Assembly (NCBI GenBank): GCA_025148965.1
Contig: CP102273.1
Coordinates: 2,852,001-2,916,000 of the forward strand
From: Intestinibacter bartlettii
GTDB taxonomy: Bacteria; Bacillota; Clostridia; Peptostreptococcales; Peptostreptococcaceae
DNA length: 64,000 bases
Direction of reading: 5' to 3'
Numbering within the stretch: position 1 is the stretch's first letter; the number at the start of each line of letters is the position of its first letter. Made by a program: the position numbers and the translations under genes. Below the pieces are notes generated by a model. It was given only the letters and a program-made list of their open reading frames with translations. It ran no database searches and was not told where the DNA came from. Below, piece after piece: positions 1-9,232 of the stretch.

Positions 1-739
1 CACATAATATTACACCAGCTATTGCACACATAATTCTTACTAATCCTGTATTTACTCCAAGACCTGTAGCTACTTCATCACCTAAGGCTAATGCATTTAA
101 TGCATGCATAAATATAACACTTATAATTAATCCGACTATAATAAATGGCAATACTGATTTTATACCTTCCCACGTTGCTCCACTTAAACTACCTACTTGC
201 CAAAATCTATATGCATCCATAACATCTGTGCGTGGAAGAATTATTAAACTAACTAAAGATGATAGTATTGCACTAATTGAGGCACCAGCTAAAGCAAGTT
301 TTATTGGAGTAATTCCTCCTGGTCCAATTGAAGCTATACCATATACACAAAACGATGTAAGGGCTGCCCCTATAAGTGCAAACCATATATATCCACTAGC
401 TGTACTCAAATTAAAAAATGTAATCCCAACAACAACAAATAAAGATGCTCCTGTATTTACTCCTAAAATACTTGGATCAGCTATTGGATTACGTGTAATT
501 GATTGCATAAGTAAGCCTGATATTCCAAGTGAAGCTCCTGCAATAAGTGCAAATACTGTTCTCGGTATACGTTCTCGAACTACTAATGCATTAAGTGACA
601 TATTGTCGCTTTGAGTTAATGCACTAATCACTTCATCAAAACCAATATATCTAGAGCCCCACGCTAGTGAGGCCAAGATACATATTCCAAGAATAATAAA
701 ACCACCTATGTATATTCCTATCATTTTTGATAATTTCAT
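1..739 (-). CDS. FecCD-family siderophore/iron ABC transporter permease (partial, C-terminus missing)
   Basis: My reading of the minus strand gives an open frame running off the window start. The N-terminus is a membrane segment (MKLSKMIGIYIGG...), followed by an RIPRTVFALIAGASLGISG segment, then the FecCD signature TRNPIADPSILGVNTGA and, further on, ALGDEVATGLGVNT, the cytoplasmic loop that contacts the ATPase. Family knowledge: inner-membrane permease of an iron-siderophore or haem importer. It follows the binding lipoprotein (stop at 765) by about 25 nt, so the two are co-transcribed and under the same Fur box. Start: ATG at 739 is chosen; an in-frame ATG at 760 is an alternative and neither has a strong ribosome site. 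The distal part and the ATPase lie outside the window. Confidence 0.9.
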   Translation of the reverse strand, partial: MKLSKMIGIYIGGFIILGICILASLAWGSRYIGFDEVISALTQSDNMSLNALVVRERIPRTVFALIAGASLGISGLLMQSITRNPIADPSILGVNTGASLFVVVGITFFNLSTASGYIWFALIGAALTSFCVYGIASIGPGGITPIKLALAGASISAILSSLVSLIILPRTDVMDAYRFWQVGSLSGATWEGIKSVLPFIIVGLIISVIFMHALNALALGDEVATGLGVNTGLVRIMCAIAGVILC

Positions 740-764
740 ATTTATCTTGTATACTATCATCTAA

Positions 765-1805
765 TTATTTTACTTTAGATGCAGCATCTCCTATTACTTT
801 TAAATATTCATCTATTTTAGCCGGTATAGATAATGCACTAGGAGTACAAGATGCTGCTAATGCTGAACCATCTTCTATAACAGCAACTGATCCGTTTGCA
901 ATTGCAGGAACTTTACTTAATAAAGTATCATCTTGTAAAGATTTTAATAATCCATCATTTCCGTAACAAACTATAATATCTGCATCTTCTAATATATCTA
1001 TATTTTCTGAACTTATTTCAACATAGAAACTATTTGATCCTTCAGCTAACTTAGATATACTTTCCGGAAATTCTAATCCTAAATCTGTTAAATACGCTAC
1101 ACGAGGGTCTGATGGTAAATATATATAAAATTTACCTAAGTCAGATGGATTAAAGTAGCAAAATACTGCTTTCTTTCCTTTTATATCTTTGTATTCACTT
1201 GTTTTTTCTTTTATTAATGTTTCTAATTCTTTAACTAATGCTTCACCTTCATCTTTCTTACCAATTGCAGTAGCATTAATATTTATTTGATCTCTCCATA
1301 AAGTTTGCCATGCCTCTGTTGGATATGCAACAACTGGAGCTATTTGACTTAATAAATCATATTCTTCTTGTGTTATTCCAGAATAAGCAGCTAATATAAC
1401 ATCTGGGTTTGAGTCACTAATAGCTTCATAATCTATTCCATCCACATCATTAAATACAACAGGTTTATCTACACCTAATTCAGTATATTTCTGTGCTGTC
1501 CATGGTAATAAACCATTTTCTTCTGTCTCACCATAATTTGCTTTAGATACTCCCACTGGTGTAATACCTAAGGCTAGCGGAACATCTTGATTTCCCCAAG
1601 ATATTGTTGCAATATTTTTAGGCTCACTCTCTATTATAGTTTCGCCATATGCATGTTTTATCTTTATTGGATAAGATGCAGAAGTACTCTGCTGCACATC
1701 ACTATTTTTACTATCATCTTTACTTTGAATATTTGTACTTGAACACCCTGTTGTAATAAGTAGGGCACAAGACATTACAATTGCACATAATTTTTTTAAC
1801 TTCAT
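765..1805 (-). CDS. Siderophore/iron ABC transporter substrate-binding lipoprotein (FecB/FepB type)
   Basis: 346 aa. A lipoprotein signal peptide ends in ITTGC with the acylated Cys at about residue 21, followed by a Ser/Asp/Gln-rich linker. The body is a class III periplasmic-binding fold: the early HAYGETIIESEPKNIATISWG segment and the central NPDVILAAYSG segment are typical of iron-siderophore receptors. It sits first in a transcript with the FecCD permease and has a 19-bp Fur-box-like palindrome about 70 bp upstream. Role: capture of ferric siderophore at the outer face of the membrane. Ligand cannot be told from sequence. The start has a good site (aggaggaag) just upstream. Confidence 0.9.
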   Translation of the reverse strand: MKLKKLCAIVMSCALLITTGCSSTNIQSKDDSKNSDVQQSTSASYPIKIKHAYGETIIESEPKNIATISWGNQDVPLALGITPVGVSKANYGETEENGLLPWTAQKYTELGVDKPVVFNDVDGIDYEAISDSNPDVILAAYSGITQEEYDLLSQIAPVVAYPTEAWQTLWRDQININATAIGKKDEGEALVKELETLIKEKTSEYKDIKGKKAVFCYFNPSDLGKFYIYLPSDPRVAYLTDLGLEFPESISKLAEGSNSFYVEISSENIDILEDADIIVCYGNDGLLKSLQDDTLLSKVPAIANGSVAVIEDGSALAASCTPSALSIPAKIDEYLKVIGDAASKVK

Positions 1806-1874
1806 AACTTCCTCCTATATATTTACAATATTTAAATTTAAATTCGAATATGATATCAATATTCTTTAGTAATT

Positions 1875-1893
1875 GATAATAACATTCATTATT
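1875..1893. promoter_or_regulatory. Fur box upstream of the siderophore transporter
   Basis: GATAATAACATTCATTATT matches the classic 19-bp Fur consensus at 15 of 19 positions. A partly overlapping second GTTATCATTATAATG stretch follows at about 1899. Position is right for iron repression of the lipoprotein-permease transcript starting at 1805. Confidence 0.75.
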
Positions 1894-2038
1894 TACCAGT
1901 TATCATTATAATGTTTTTATATATTTTTGTAAATATAATTATAATTTTTTTTAATTTTATATTTTTCTCCATAAAAATTATAAAGTTTTAATACGATATA
2001 AATAATACTTCAAATAATATTTAAATTTTTACATATAC

Positions 2039-2088
2039 AAAAAAACATCCTTATCATTGCATCTTAAAACAATAATAAGGATGTTTTT
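2039..2088 (-). terminator. Rho-independent terminator of thrS
   Basis: A 14-bp stem (AAAAACATCCTTAT paired with its complement, 2041-2054 / 2075-2088), followed on the minus strand by seven T, just after the thrS stop. Confidence 0.85.
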
Positions 2089-2112
2089 ATTTAATATAAT
2101 ATTTTATTTTTA

Positions 2113-4032
2113 TTAGTCTTGTATTACGTTAACTTTATCTTCAACTTCTTTACATACCATAGCAACAAATTCGTCTACTGATAAGCTACCCATTTCACCT
2201 TTATCTCTTGATCTAACTGAAACAGCATTTGCTTCAACTTCTTTTTCACCTACAACTAACATGTAAGGAACTTTTTCTAATTGTGCTTCTCTTATTTTGA
2301 AGCCCATTTTTTCCGCTCTGTCATCTATTTCAACTCTTAAACCTTTAGCAAATAAAGCATCTTTAACTGCTTTAGCATAATCGTTGTATTTATCAGATAT
2401 AGGAAGTATTTTAACTTGAGTTGGAGCTATCCAAACTGGGAATTTACCAGCATAATGCTCTATTAATATTCCTATAAATCTTTCTATACTACCTAATAAA
2501 ACTCTGTGTATCATAACTGGTCTATGTTTTTCACCATCTTGTCCTATATAAGTAGCATCGAATCTTTGTGGTAATTGCATATCTAATTGTATAGTACCAC
2601 ATTGCCATGTTCTACCTAAGCAATCTCTTAAGTGGAAGTCTATTTTTGGTCCATAGAATGCTCCATCACCTTCATTTATTTCATAAGCTAAACCTAATTC
2701 TTCTAAAGCTTCTCTTAAACCATTTTCAGCTATTTCCCACTCTTCATCAGTACCCATAGAATCTTCTGGTCTAGTAGATAACTCTATTCCATATTGGAAT
2801 CCGAATACTTTGTATACGCTGTCTATAAGTCTAACTACGTCTTTTATTTCGTCTTTTATTTGTTCTGGTAACATGAATATATGCGCATCATCTTGAGTGA
2901 ATGCTCTAACTCTCATAAGACCATGTAAAGCACCTGATAATTCATGTCTGTGAACTCTACCAAGCTCAGCAACTCTCATAGGGAAATCTCTATAAGAATG
3001 TGGTTTTGATTTGTAATATAACATTCCACCTGGGCAGTTCATTGGTTTTATAGCGAAATCTTGGTCGTCTATTTTAACAGTATACATATTTTCTTTGTAG
3101 TGATACCAGTGTCCTGAAGTTTCCCATAAATGTCTGTTTAATATTATTGGAGTTTCTATTTCAACATAGTTATCTTCTTTATGTACTTCTCTCCAGAATT
3201 CTAATAATGCATTTTTAAGTTGCATACCTTTAGGCATGAATAATGGGAATCCTGGTCCTTCTTCTGGTATGAAGAATAAATCTAATTCTTTACCTAATTT
3301 TCTGTGGTCTCTTTTCTTAGCTTCTTCCATTAAGTGTAAGTATGCTTCTAAATCTTTATTTTTTTCGAATGAAGTTCCGTATATTCTTTGAAGCATTTTA
3401 TTTTTTTCATCTCCACGCCAGTAAGCACCTGCAACACTTAATAATTTTACAGCTTTAACTTTTTTAGTTGATGGAAGATGTGGCCCTCTACATAAGTCAG
3501 CGAAATCACCTTGTTTGTAGAATGATATTACTTCACCTTCTGGTAATTCTTCTATTAATTCAACTTTGTAGTCTTCACCATTTTCTTTAGCCCATTTTAA
3601 AGCATCTTCTTTTGAAAGTTCATATCTTTCTATTTTTAAATCTTCTTTAGCTATTTTTTTCATTTCAGCTTCTATTTTAGCTAATTCTTCTTCTGTTATT
3701 CTATGATCTAAATCTATATCATAGTAGAATCCATTTTCTATACTTGGTCCTATAGCAAGTTTTACCCCTGGATATAATCTTTTTAAAGCTTGAGCTAACA
3801 TATGAGCTGATGTATGTCTGAATACATCTTTTCCTTCTTCATCATCGAATTTATATAAGTTTAATTCGCAATCTTCACATACTTCATAGTCAAGACCTAC
3901 TGTTTCACCGTTAACTGAAGCTGCAACAACAGCTCTAGCTAAACCTTCACTGATTGATTTTGCAATATCTAATACTGATACTTTGCCTTCGAATTCTTTA
4001 ATTGAACCGTCTTTTAATGTAACTTTAATCAT
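2113..4032 (-). CDS. thrS: Threonyl-tRNA synthetase
   Basis: 639 aa from the chosen start. N-terminal TGS domain (MIKVTLKDGSIKEFEGKVSV), then the editing domain with HTSAHMLAQALKRLYPG and the later CRGPHLPST, then the class II catalytic core (motif 2 region RVAELGRVHRHELSGALHGLMRVR, motif 3 region HRVLLGSIERFIGILIEH) and a C-terminal anticodon-binding domain. Charges tRNA-Thr in the cytosol. Start: ATG at 4032 is preceded by a strong AGGAGG at proper spacing; the frame is open eight codons further (4056) but without such a site. Transcription is controlled by the T-box leader directly upstream. Confidence 0.98.
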   Translation of the reverse strand: MIKVTLKDGSIKEFEGKVSVLDIAKSISEGLARAVVAASVNGETVGLDYEVCEDCELNLYKFDDEEGKDVFRHTSAHMLAQALKRLYPGVKLAIGPSIENGFYYDIDLDHRITEEELAKIEAEMKKIAKEDLKIERYELSKEDALKWAKENGEDYKVELIEELPEGEVISFYKQGDFADLCRGPHLPSTKKVKAVKLLSVAGAYWRGDEKNKMLQRIYGTSFEKNKDLEAYLHLMEEAKKRDHRKLGKELDLFFIPEEGPGFPLFMPKGMQLKNALLEFWREVHKEDNYVEIETPIILNRHLWETSGHWYHYKENMYTVKIDDQDFAIKPMNCPGGMLYYKSKPHSYRDFPMRVAELGRVHRHELSGALHGLMRVRAFTQDDAHIFMLPEQIKDEIKDVVRLIDSVYKVFGFQYGIELSTRPEDSMGTDEEWEIAENGLREALEELGLAYEINEGDGAFYGPKIDFHLRDCLGRTWQCGTIQLDMQLPQRFDATYIGQDGEKHRPVMIHRVLLGSIERFIGILIEHYAGKFPVWIAPTQVKILPISDKYNDYAKAVKDALFAKGLRVEIDDRAEKMGFKIREAQLEKVPYMLVVGEKEVEANAVSVRSRDKGEMGSLSVDEFVAMVCKEVEDKVNVIQD

Positions 4033-4088
4033 TTTTTGCCTCCTATATTTTTTCAAAATAAATTTTTAATTTATAATAATCTAAAATA

Positions 4089-4331
4089 AAAAAACTCGTC
4101 CCATAAAGTTGGGACGAGTGTTATATCGTGGTTCCACCCAAGTTGATTTATTTATATAATAAACAAATCCTCTTGATGACTATAAGGTTGTCAACCGAAC
4201 ACTTTCACATCTAATGCTAATAAGTTCCGCTCCGAGGTAGTTTTTCAAATAGATTATTTTATAAGGCTTTCAGCCGGTGACCTTACTCTCTAGCAAAATA
4301 GATTCTAATTTACTTGTCCTCTTCATCGCAA
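4089..4331 (-). promoter_or_regulatory. T-box leader (tRNA-Thr sensing) of thrS
   Basis: The minus strand carries the conserved T-box element GGGTGGAACCACG (4127-4139), which forms the antiterminator. It is followed at once by a terminator hairpin with ACTCGTCCCA arms and a T-run (4089-4119). Upstream lies an extended Stem I region with AGAGAG-type and GGCTGAAAGCC elements. A Thr codon (ACC, 4236-4238) lies where a specifier loop could be, but I cannot fold it with certainty. Uncharged tRNA-Thr should promote readthrough. Confidence 0.92.
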
Positions 4332-4425
4332 TTATATTATAATTTTTAACTATTCTGATTTAGATTATAACAGATACTTAATAATCATTCAACAATAATA
4401 TTCAACAAATTTCTTTTAAATTTTA

Positions 4426-5220
4426 TTACTTTTTAGGTACAATATTTACATTGCCTTCAAATATTATTTTCATATTTTCTATGATTTCTTTTGATGTCTC
4501 ATTTTTCAAATCATCTATTATTTCCACTTTCTTAGGACATAAAGATAGTAATACGCTTATTAAGCAATCTTCGAGGTTTAAATCCTCCTTCATAATCATA
4601 CTCATCATTTCTTCACTTTCTTTATTGTTTATTTCATCACCATATTTATCATAAAACCTAAAGTCGCCATTTCTCATTATATGTATTATCAATAAATCAA
4701 TTTTTTGTTCTTGAGATTCTATAAAGAATTTTAAAGTATTTATAAATTGATTTTTATCTTTTCTTATTAAATATTCTTCAAATGCTATATCACTTATTAT
4801 TGATATATACACCATAAAATCTCTCATTCTAAACCTAAAAAAACCGTCTATATTTAAATCTTTTTCAGATTCTGCAACTTCTGTTAGTTTGTTATAAATT
4901 GTATTTATTATGAATGGTTCTTTTTTATCAAATAAACAATTAGCCTCTTTATATATTTCCTCCTTTTCTTTATCTTTTAATTTTTTGTAGTTATCCCATA
5001 TGTATTTTTTTAAATATTTATTTCTTAATATAATTAAAATTAAATCTATTACTTCATTGATTGCTTCTTCTTTGTGCTCCTCATTCTCCATATCAATATC
5101 TACACTTAAATCTCTCAAATGCTTATTACATATAATATATTTATTATTACTTTTCATAAATAAATCAACTATTTCATCGTGATCTTCTAAATAACTTATA
5201 TGTATAACTTTATTAGTCAA
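4426..5220 (-). CDS. ytxC: YtxC-like putative sporulation protein
   Basis: 264 aa, highly charged, no signal peptide or membrane segment. The central part has the GFFRFRMRDFMVYI stretch typical of the YtxC family, followed by an acidic-basic helical C-terminus ending VNIVPKK. Known for the family: in Bacillus subtilis ytxC sits immediately next to thrS, and the same neighbourhood is kept here (ytxC upstream of the thrS T-box, same strand). Function is not established; it is listed as sporulation-associated in annotation tradition. The ribosome site before 5220 is moderate. Family call is fairly sure, role is not. Confidence 0.75.
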   Translation of the reverse strand: MTNKVIHISYLEDHDEIVDLFMKSNNKYIICNKHLRDLSVDIDMENEEHKEEAINEVIDLILIILRNKYLKKYIWDNYKKLKDKEKEEIYKEANCLFDKKEPFIINTIYNKLTEVAESEKDLNIDGFFRFRMRDFMVYISIISDIAFEEYLIRKDKNQFINTLKFFIESQEQKIDLLIIHIMRNGDFRFYDKYGDEINNKESEEMMSMIMKEDLNLEDCLISVLLSLCPKKVEIIDDLKNETSKEIIENMKIIFEGNVNIVPKK

Positions 5221-5332
5221 TATAATCGTTCCCTTCTTGTAGATTAGAAAAGCAGGTTAAATACATCTATATAGTATTATGTCTATTTTTTATTTTTTAA
5301 TTCACTTTTTAATATATTTTCTAAATAAAACC

Positions 5333-5373
5333 AAAAAAGACTGTAGATTTTTATATTTTATCTACAGTCTTTT
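5333..5373 (-). terminator. Second terminator hairpin between nucleoside transporter and ytxC
   Basis: A perfect 14-bp stem (AAAAGACTGTAGAT and its complement) flanked by a T-run on the minus strand. It lies about 60 nt beyond the transporter operon's own terminator, so it either backs that up or sits in the ytxC leader. Confidence 0.7.
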
Positions 5374-5434
5374 CATTTTATAAATCAAATTTTTTACTTA
5401 AAAAAATATAATGGACAAATATATAAACTTATTG

Positions 5435-5470
5435 ACAAAAAAAAGCTGTTGCAATTGCAACAGCCTTAAA
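5435..5470 (-). terminator. Terminator of the nucleoside ABC transporter operon
   Basis: A perfect palindrome GCTGTTGCAATTGCAACAGC (5445-5464), followed on the minus strand by an eight-T run, 11 nt after the last permease gene. Confidence 0.85.
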
Positions 5471-5480
5471 AAAATATTTA

Positions 5481-6416
5481 TTATCTTTCACCTTTTTTGT
5501 ATGGATTTCCTAAAGCAGCCGGAGCTTTAGAAGTTCTAACAAATAATACTAACATCACTAATGTTACTATATAAGGTAACATTGATAATAAGTTTTCATT
5601 TATAGTCATACCTAATGATGGATTTCCTAAGTAAACTGTAAGTCCTGTTGAGAATCCAAATAATAGACAAGCAGCCCCTGCCCATTGTGGTCTCCATTTA
5701 CCAAATATAACAGCCGCTAAAGCTATATACCCTTGTCCAGATATTAATGCTGGTCTGAATGTAGAAACTATAGCTAAACTCATAGAAGCTCCACCTATAC
5801 CTGCTAATATACCTGAAAGTATAACACTTATATATCTAACTCTTGATACATTTATACCTAAAGTATCTGCTGCTCCTGGATGTTCTCCAACAGCTCTTAC
5901 TCTAAGACCGAACTTAGTTTTATATAGTACAAACCAAACTACAACTATAAGCGCTAATGCTATATATGTTGTAGCATAAGTATTGAATATCGTATCTAAT
6001 ATACTACCTGATTCAAATACACCATTTAGTGGTCTTGGAATTTTATTTTCCATTGCTATAGTTGGTGTTGTAACTGAACCGTTGAATAATATTTTACATG
6101 CAAATAATGCAACTCCTGGAGCTAATAAGTTTATTGCAACCCCAGATATTGTATGGTCTGCGTTGAAACTAATTGTTGCTATACCGTGAATTAAGGCGAA
6201 TATACCACCTGCTATACCAGCACATAATAAACCTAACCATGGATTACCTGTTAGGTATCCTGCTGTAGCTCCAACGAAAGCTCCTATTGTCATCATCCCT
6301 TCAAGTCCTATATTTACTATCCCTGAATTTTCAGAGAAAACTCCACCAAGCGCTGTAAATATAAGGGGAGTAGAATACATTAAAGTTGTACTAAGGATTA
6401 TCGCTAAATCATTCAT
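5481..6416 (-). CDS. Nucleoside (BMP-type) ABC transporter permease, NupQ/YufQ-like
   Basis: 311 aa, about nine hydrophobic segments. The N-terminal STPLIFTALGGVFSENSGIVNIGLEGMM is the signature of the second permease of BMP/ribose-like nucleoside transporters, and GEHPGAADTLGINVSRVRY is the cytoplasmic coupling loop. Its start codon overlaps the end of the other permease gene (shared base 6416), indicating translational coupling. Imports (deoxy)nucleosides together with the neighbouring permease, ATPase and lipoproteins. Family assignment is firm; exact purine or pyrimidine preference is not visible. Confidence 0.93.
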   Translation of the reverse strand: MNDLAIILSTTLMYSTPLIFTALGGVFSENSGIVNIGLEGMMTIGAFVGATAGYLTGNPWLGLLCAGIAGGIFALIHGIATISFNADHTISGVAINLLAPGVALFACKILFNGSVTTPTIAMENKIPRPLNGVFESGSILDTIFNTYATTYIALALIVVVWFVLYKTKFGLRVRAVGEHPGAADTLGINVSRVRYISVILSGILAGIGGASMSLAIVSTFRPALISGQGYIALAAVIFGKWRPQWAGAACLLFGFSTGLTVYLGNPSLGMTINENLLSMLPYIVTLVMLVLFVRTSKAPAALGNPYKKGER

Positions 6417-7507
6417 TATTCATTCACCCCTTCTGTTTTTCTTTTTTTGCTGATTTTTTGAACAGCTATTTTAATAACATGTACTAATGCTATGAAGTAA
6501 ACTATTGATCCGATTATTATACTGATAACTTCTGATGGAGCACCAACTGATTGCATTTTTGTTCCACCATATTTGAATGCACCAAATAATAATCCTGAGA
6601 ATATAACACCAATTGGGTTATTATTTGCTATAAGTGCAACTGCTATACCGTCAAATCCATATCCTTCTTGAGCTGGAAGTACTGTTATAACATTTGTAAC
6701 ACCCATAACTTGTATTGCACCAGCTATTGCAGCTATCATACCTGCTATAGCCATAGATTTTAATATAGAAGAGTTTACGTTTATACCCGCATACTCTGCT
6801 CCAAATTTGTTGAATCCAACTGCTCTAAGTTCAAATCCTAAAGTTGTTTTTGCTAATATAAATGCGATTATGATAACTATAATTATAGATATAACAATCC
6901 CCCAGTTTACACTAGTCGCAGGACCAACTAAACCTTTTAACCAATCTATGCTTATTTTTGCACTATCTTTTATAGGTACTGATGTTTCACTATTAGGAAC
7001 CTTTAACCATGAAGTCATTAATACAAAGTTGCTTAGATAGAAAGCTATCCAGTTTAACATTATGTTTGCTATAACTTCATTTATTCCAAATTTAGATTTT
7101 AGCCATCCTGCTATTCCACCCCATAATGCTCCAGCAATTGCTGCACAAAGCAAAGTAAGTGGTATATGGATTATTGCTGGTAAATCTAAACCTGCACCAA
7201 CTAAAACAGCTACTAAAGAACCCACTATAAATTGTCCTTCTGCTCCTATGTTGAACAGACCTGTTTTAAATGCAAATGCAATTGATAAACCTGTAAGTAT
7301 TAATGGTGTAGCCCTTATTATAGTCCATGCCATATATTTAGGCTTTCCAATTATTCCGTCTATTAATGCAGCATAAACTGTTATAGGATTATGTCCTGAT
7401 AATATTAATGCTATTGCTCCAACTAAAAGACCTAATGCTACTGATAATATTGAGAATAAGAAAGTATCATTAAGAAAACTTTTCTTTTTAGTTATTTTAT
7501 TTTCCAT
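6416..7507 (-). CDS. Nucleoside (BMP-type) ABC transporter permease, NupP/YufP-like
   Basis: 363 aa with a basic N-terminus (MENKITKKKSFLND) and about ten membrane segments. It contains LSIAFAFKTGLFNIGAEGQF and the coupling loop ELRAVGFNKFGAEYAGINV, both diagnostic of the larger permease of this transporter class. It starts 11 nt inside the ATPase gene and ends on the first base of the second permease gene, so ATPase, NupP-like and NupQ-like are one tightly coupled operon. Confidence 0.93.
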   Translation of the reverse strand: MENKITKKKSFLNDTFLFSILSVALGLLVGAIALILSGHNPITVYAALIDGIIGKPKYMAWTIIRATPLILTGLSIAFAFKTGLFNIGAEGQFIVGSLVAVLVGAGLDLPAIIHIPLTLLCAAIAGALWGGIAGWLKSKFGINEVIANIMLNWIAFYLSNFVLMTSWLKVPNSETSVPIKDSAKISIDWLKGLVGPATSVNWGIVISIIIVIIIAFILAKTTLGFELRAVGFNKFGAEYAGINVNSSILKSMAIAGMIAAIAGAIQVMGVTNVITVLPAQEGYGFDGIAVALIANNNPIGVIFSGLLFGAFKYGGTKMQSVGAPSEVISIIIGSIVYFIALVHVIKIAVQKISKKRKTEGVNE

Positions 7508-9068
7508 CTACTGCACCTCCTGCCATCATAAGTCCAAGAGTATTTTCGTCTGTAGTTTTTGCATCTACTATTCCTACTATTTTACCTTCATACATAACAG
7601 CTATTCTGTCTGATACGTTCATAACTTCGTCTAATTCTAATGATACAAGTAAAACAGCGTTCCCTGCATCTCTTTGTTCAACTAATGCTTTATGAACGAA
7701 TTCTATTGCCCCAACATCAAGTCCTCTTGTTGGTTGAGTTGCTATTAATAATTGAGGTTCATTAGTTTCTTTTCTAGACCTTTCTATATTCATAACCTCT
7801 CTACCGATTATTATTTTTTGTTGGTTACCACCAGAAAGTGCTCTTGTTTTTTGAGTGTAATCTGTAGGTCTAACGTCAAATCTTGAAATTATTGATTTCG
7901 CATGTTCGTTCATTGCGTCTTTGTTTATTATACTGTTTTTAGAGAATCTAGAGTCTTTGTAGTTTTGTAGTATAGAGTTCTCCGAAACTGTAAAGTCTAA
8001 TACAAGACCTCTCTTATGTCTATCTTCTGGTATATTTTTTATACCTTTTTTGAAAATTTGTTTTGGAGTATTATTTACTATTTCATGTCCATTTATTGTT
8101 ATGCTTCCACTATAACATTTTCTAAGACCCGTTAAAGCTTCAACTAACTCACTTTGTCCATTTCCATCTATACCAGCTATACCTAATATTTCTCCAGCTC
8201 TTACTTCTAAAGATAATCCATCTACAGCAGAAATTTTTCTACTGTCTTTTACAACTAAATCATTTATTTTTAATACTGTTCCTTGTGGTTGAGCTTCTTC
8301 TTTATCAACTTTGAAGTTAACTTCTCTACCAACCATCATTGTTGCTAAATCATCTTCTGTAACATCATCAACTTTTACAGTATCGATGTATTTACCTCTT
8401 CTTATAACAGTACAATGATCTGCTATCGCTTTTATTTCTTTTAATTTATGAGTTATTATGATAACTGATTTACCTTCTTTAGTTAAGTTTCTGATGATTT
8501 TTATTAAATCATCTATTTCTTGTGGTGTTAAAACTGCTGTCGGTTCATCAAGTATTAGCATATCAGCACCTCTATATAGTGCTTTTAATATTTCAACTCT
8601 TTGTTGCATACCTACTGATATATCATCTACTTTAGCCATTGGGTCTATTGCTAAACCATATCTTTTAGATATTTCTTCTACATCTTTTATGGCTTTGTTC
8701 ATATCTAAAGCTCCCATAAATTTAGTAGTTTCACTACCTAAAATTATATTTTGTGCAACTGTAAAAGTACCTATTAACATGAAATGTTGGTGAACCATTC
8801 CTATACCTTTGCTTATAGCCACGCTAGGATTTTCGATATTAACTAATTCTTCATTTATATAGATTTCACCTGAAGTTGGAGTGTATAATCCATATAAGAT
8901 ATTCATTAGAGTTGATTTTCCTGCACCATTCTCACCTAAAAGTGCATGAACCTCTCCTTTGTGTACAGTCAAGTTGATGTTATCATTGGCTACGAAATCG
9001 CCAAACTTCTTAGTTATATTTTTCATTTGTATACTTTTATGATTGTAATCTATATAACTATTTTCCAT
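7497..9068 (-). CDS. Nucleoside ABC transporter ATPase with two ABC domains, NupO/YufO-like
   Basis: 523 aa with two fused nucleotide-binding domains. The first has Walker A GENGAGKS near residue 46, the linker DDISVGMQQRVEILKAL and Walker B DMLILDEPTAVLTP. The second has a degenerate Walker A (GIDGNGQS), signature LSGGNQQK and Walker B LLIATQPTRGLD, the usual asymmetry of sugar/nucleoside importers. Energises uptake at the cytoplasmic face. Gene order lipoprotein-lipoprotein-ATPase-permease-permease is the standard BMP transporter layout. A hairpin with a T-run separates it from the lipoprotein gene upstream. Confidence 0.94.
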   Translation of the reverse strand: MENSYIDYNHKSIQMKNITKKFGDFVANDNINLTVHKGEVHALLGENGAGKSTLMNILYGLYTPTSGEIYINEELVNIENPSVAISKGIGMVHQHFMLIGTFTVAQNIILGSETTKFMGALDMNKAIKDVEEISKRYGLAIDPMAKVDDISVGMQQRVEILKALYRGADMLILDEPTAVLTPQEIDDLIKIIRNLTKEGKSVIIITHKLKEIKAIADHCTVIRRGKYIDTVKVDDVTEDDLATMMVGREVNFKVDKEEAQPQGTVLKINDLVVKDSRKISAVDGLSLEVRAGEILGIAGIDGNGQSELVEALTGLRKCYSGSITINGHEIVNNTPKQIFKKGIKNIPEDRHKRGLVLDFTVSENSILQNYKDSRFSKNSIINKDAMNEHAKSIISRFDVRPTDYTQKTRALSGGNQQKIIIGREVMNIERSRKETNEPQLLIATQPTRGLDVGAIEFVHKALVEQRDAGNAVLLVSLELDEVMNVSDRIAVMYEGKIVGIVDAKTTDENTLGLMMAGGAVDGK

Positions 9069-9129
9069 GCTTATGCTGTCCTCCTTATTTTAATTTATCT
9101 ATTCTATATCCGACATTTGTCGTATATTT

Positions 9130-9162
9130 AAAAAATGGATAATACATATATATATTATCCAT
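9130..9162 (-). terminator. Intercistronic hairpin between nucleoside-binding lipoprotein and transporter ATPase
   Basis: A 10-bp stem (ATGGATAATA / TATTATCCAT, 9135-9144 and 9153-9162) followed by T on the minus strand. Probably a partial terminator that keeps lipoprotein mRNA above ATPase/permease mRNA. Confidence 0.65.
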
Positions 9163-9232
9163 TATTTATAGAATCTATTTGTATTTTAAAATCTTTCTAA
9201 TTCCGCCAGAAATATACTATATTTAGTTGGCA

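Noticed and set aside
228-614. Plus-strand ORF of 128 codons
   Set aside because: Lies antiparallel to the FecCD permease, whose minus frame carries clear family motifs; it is a shadow.
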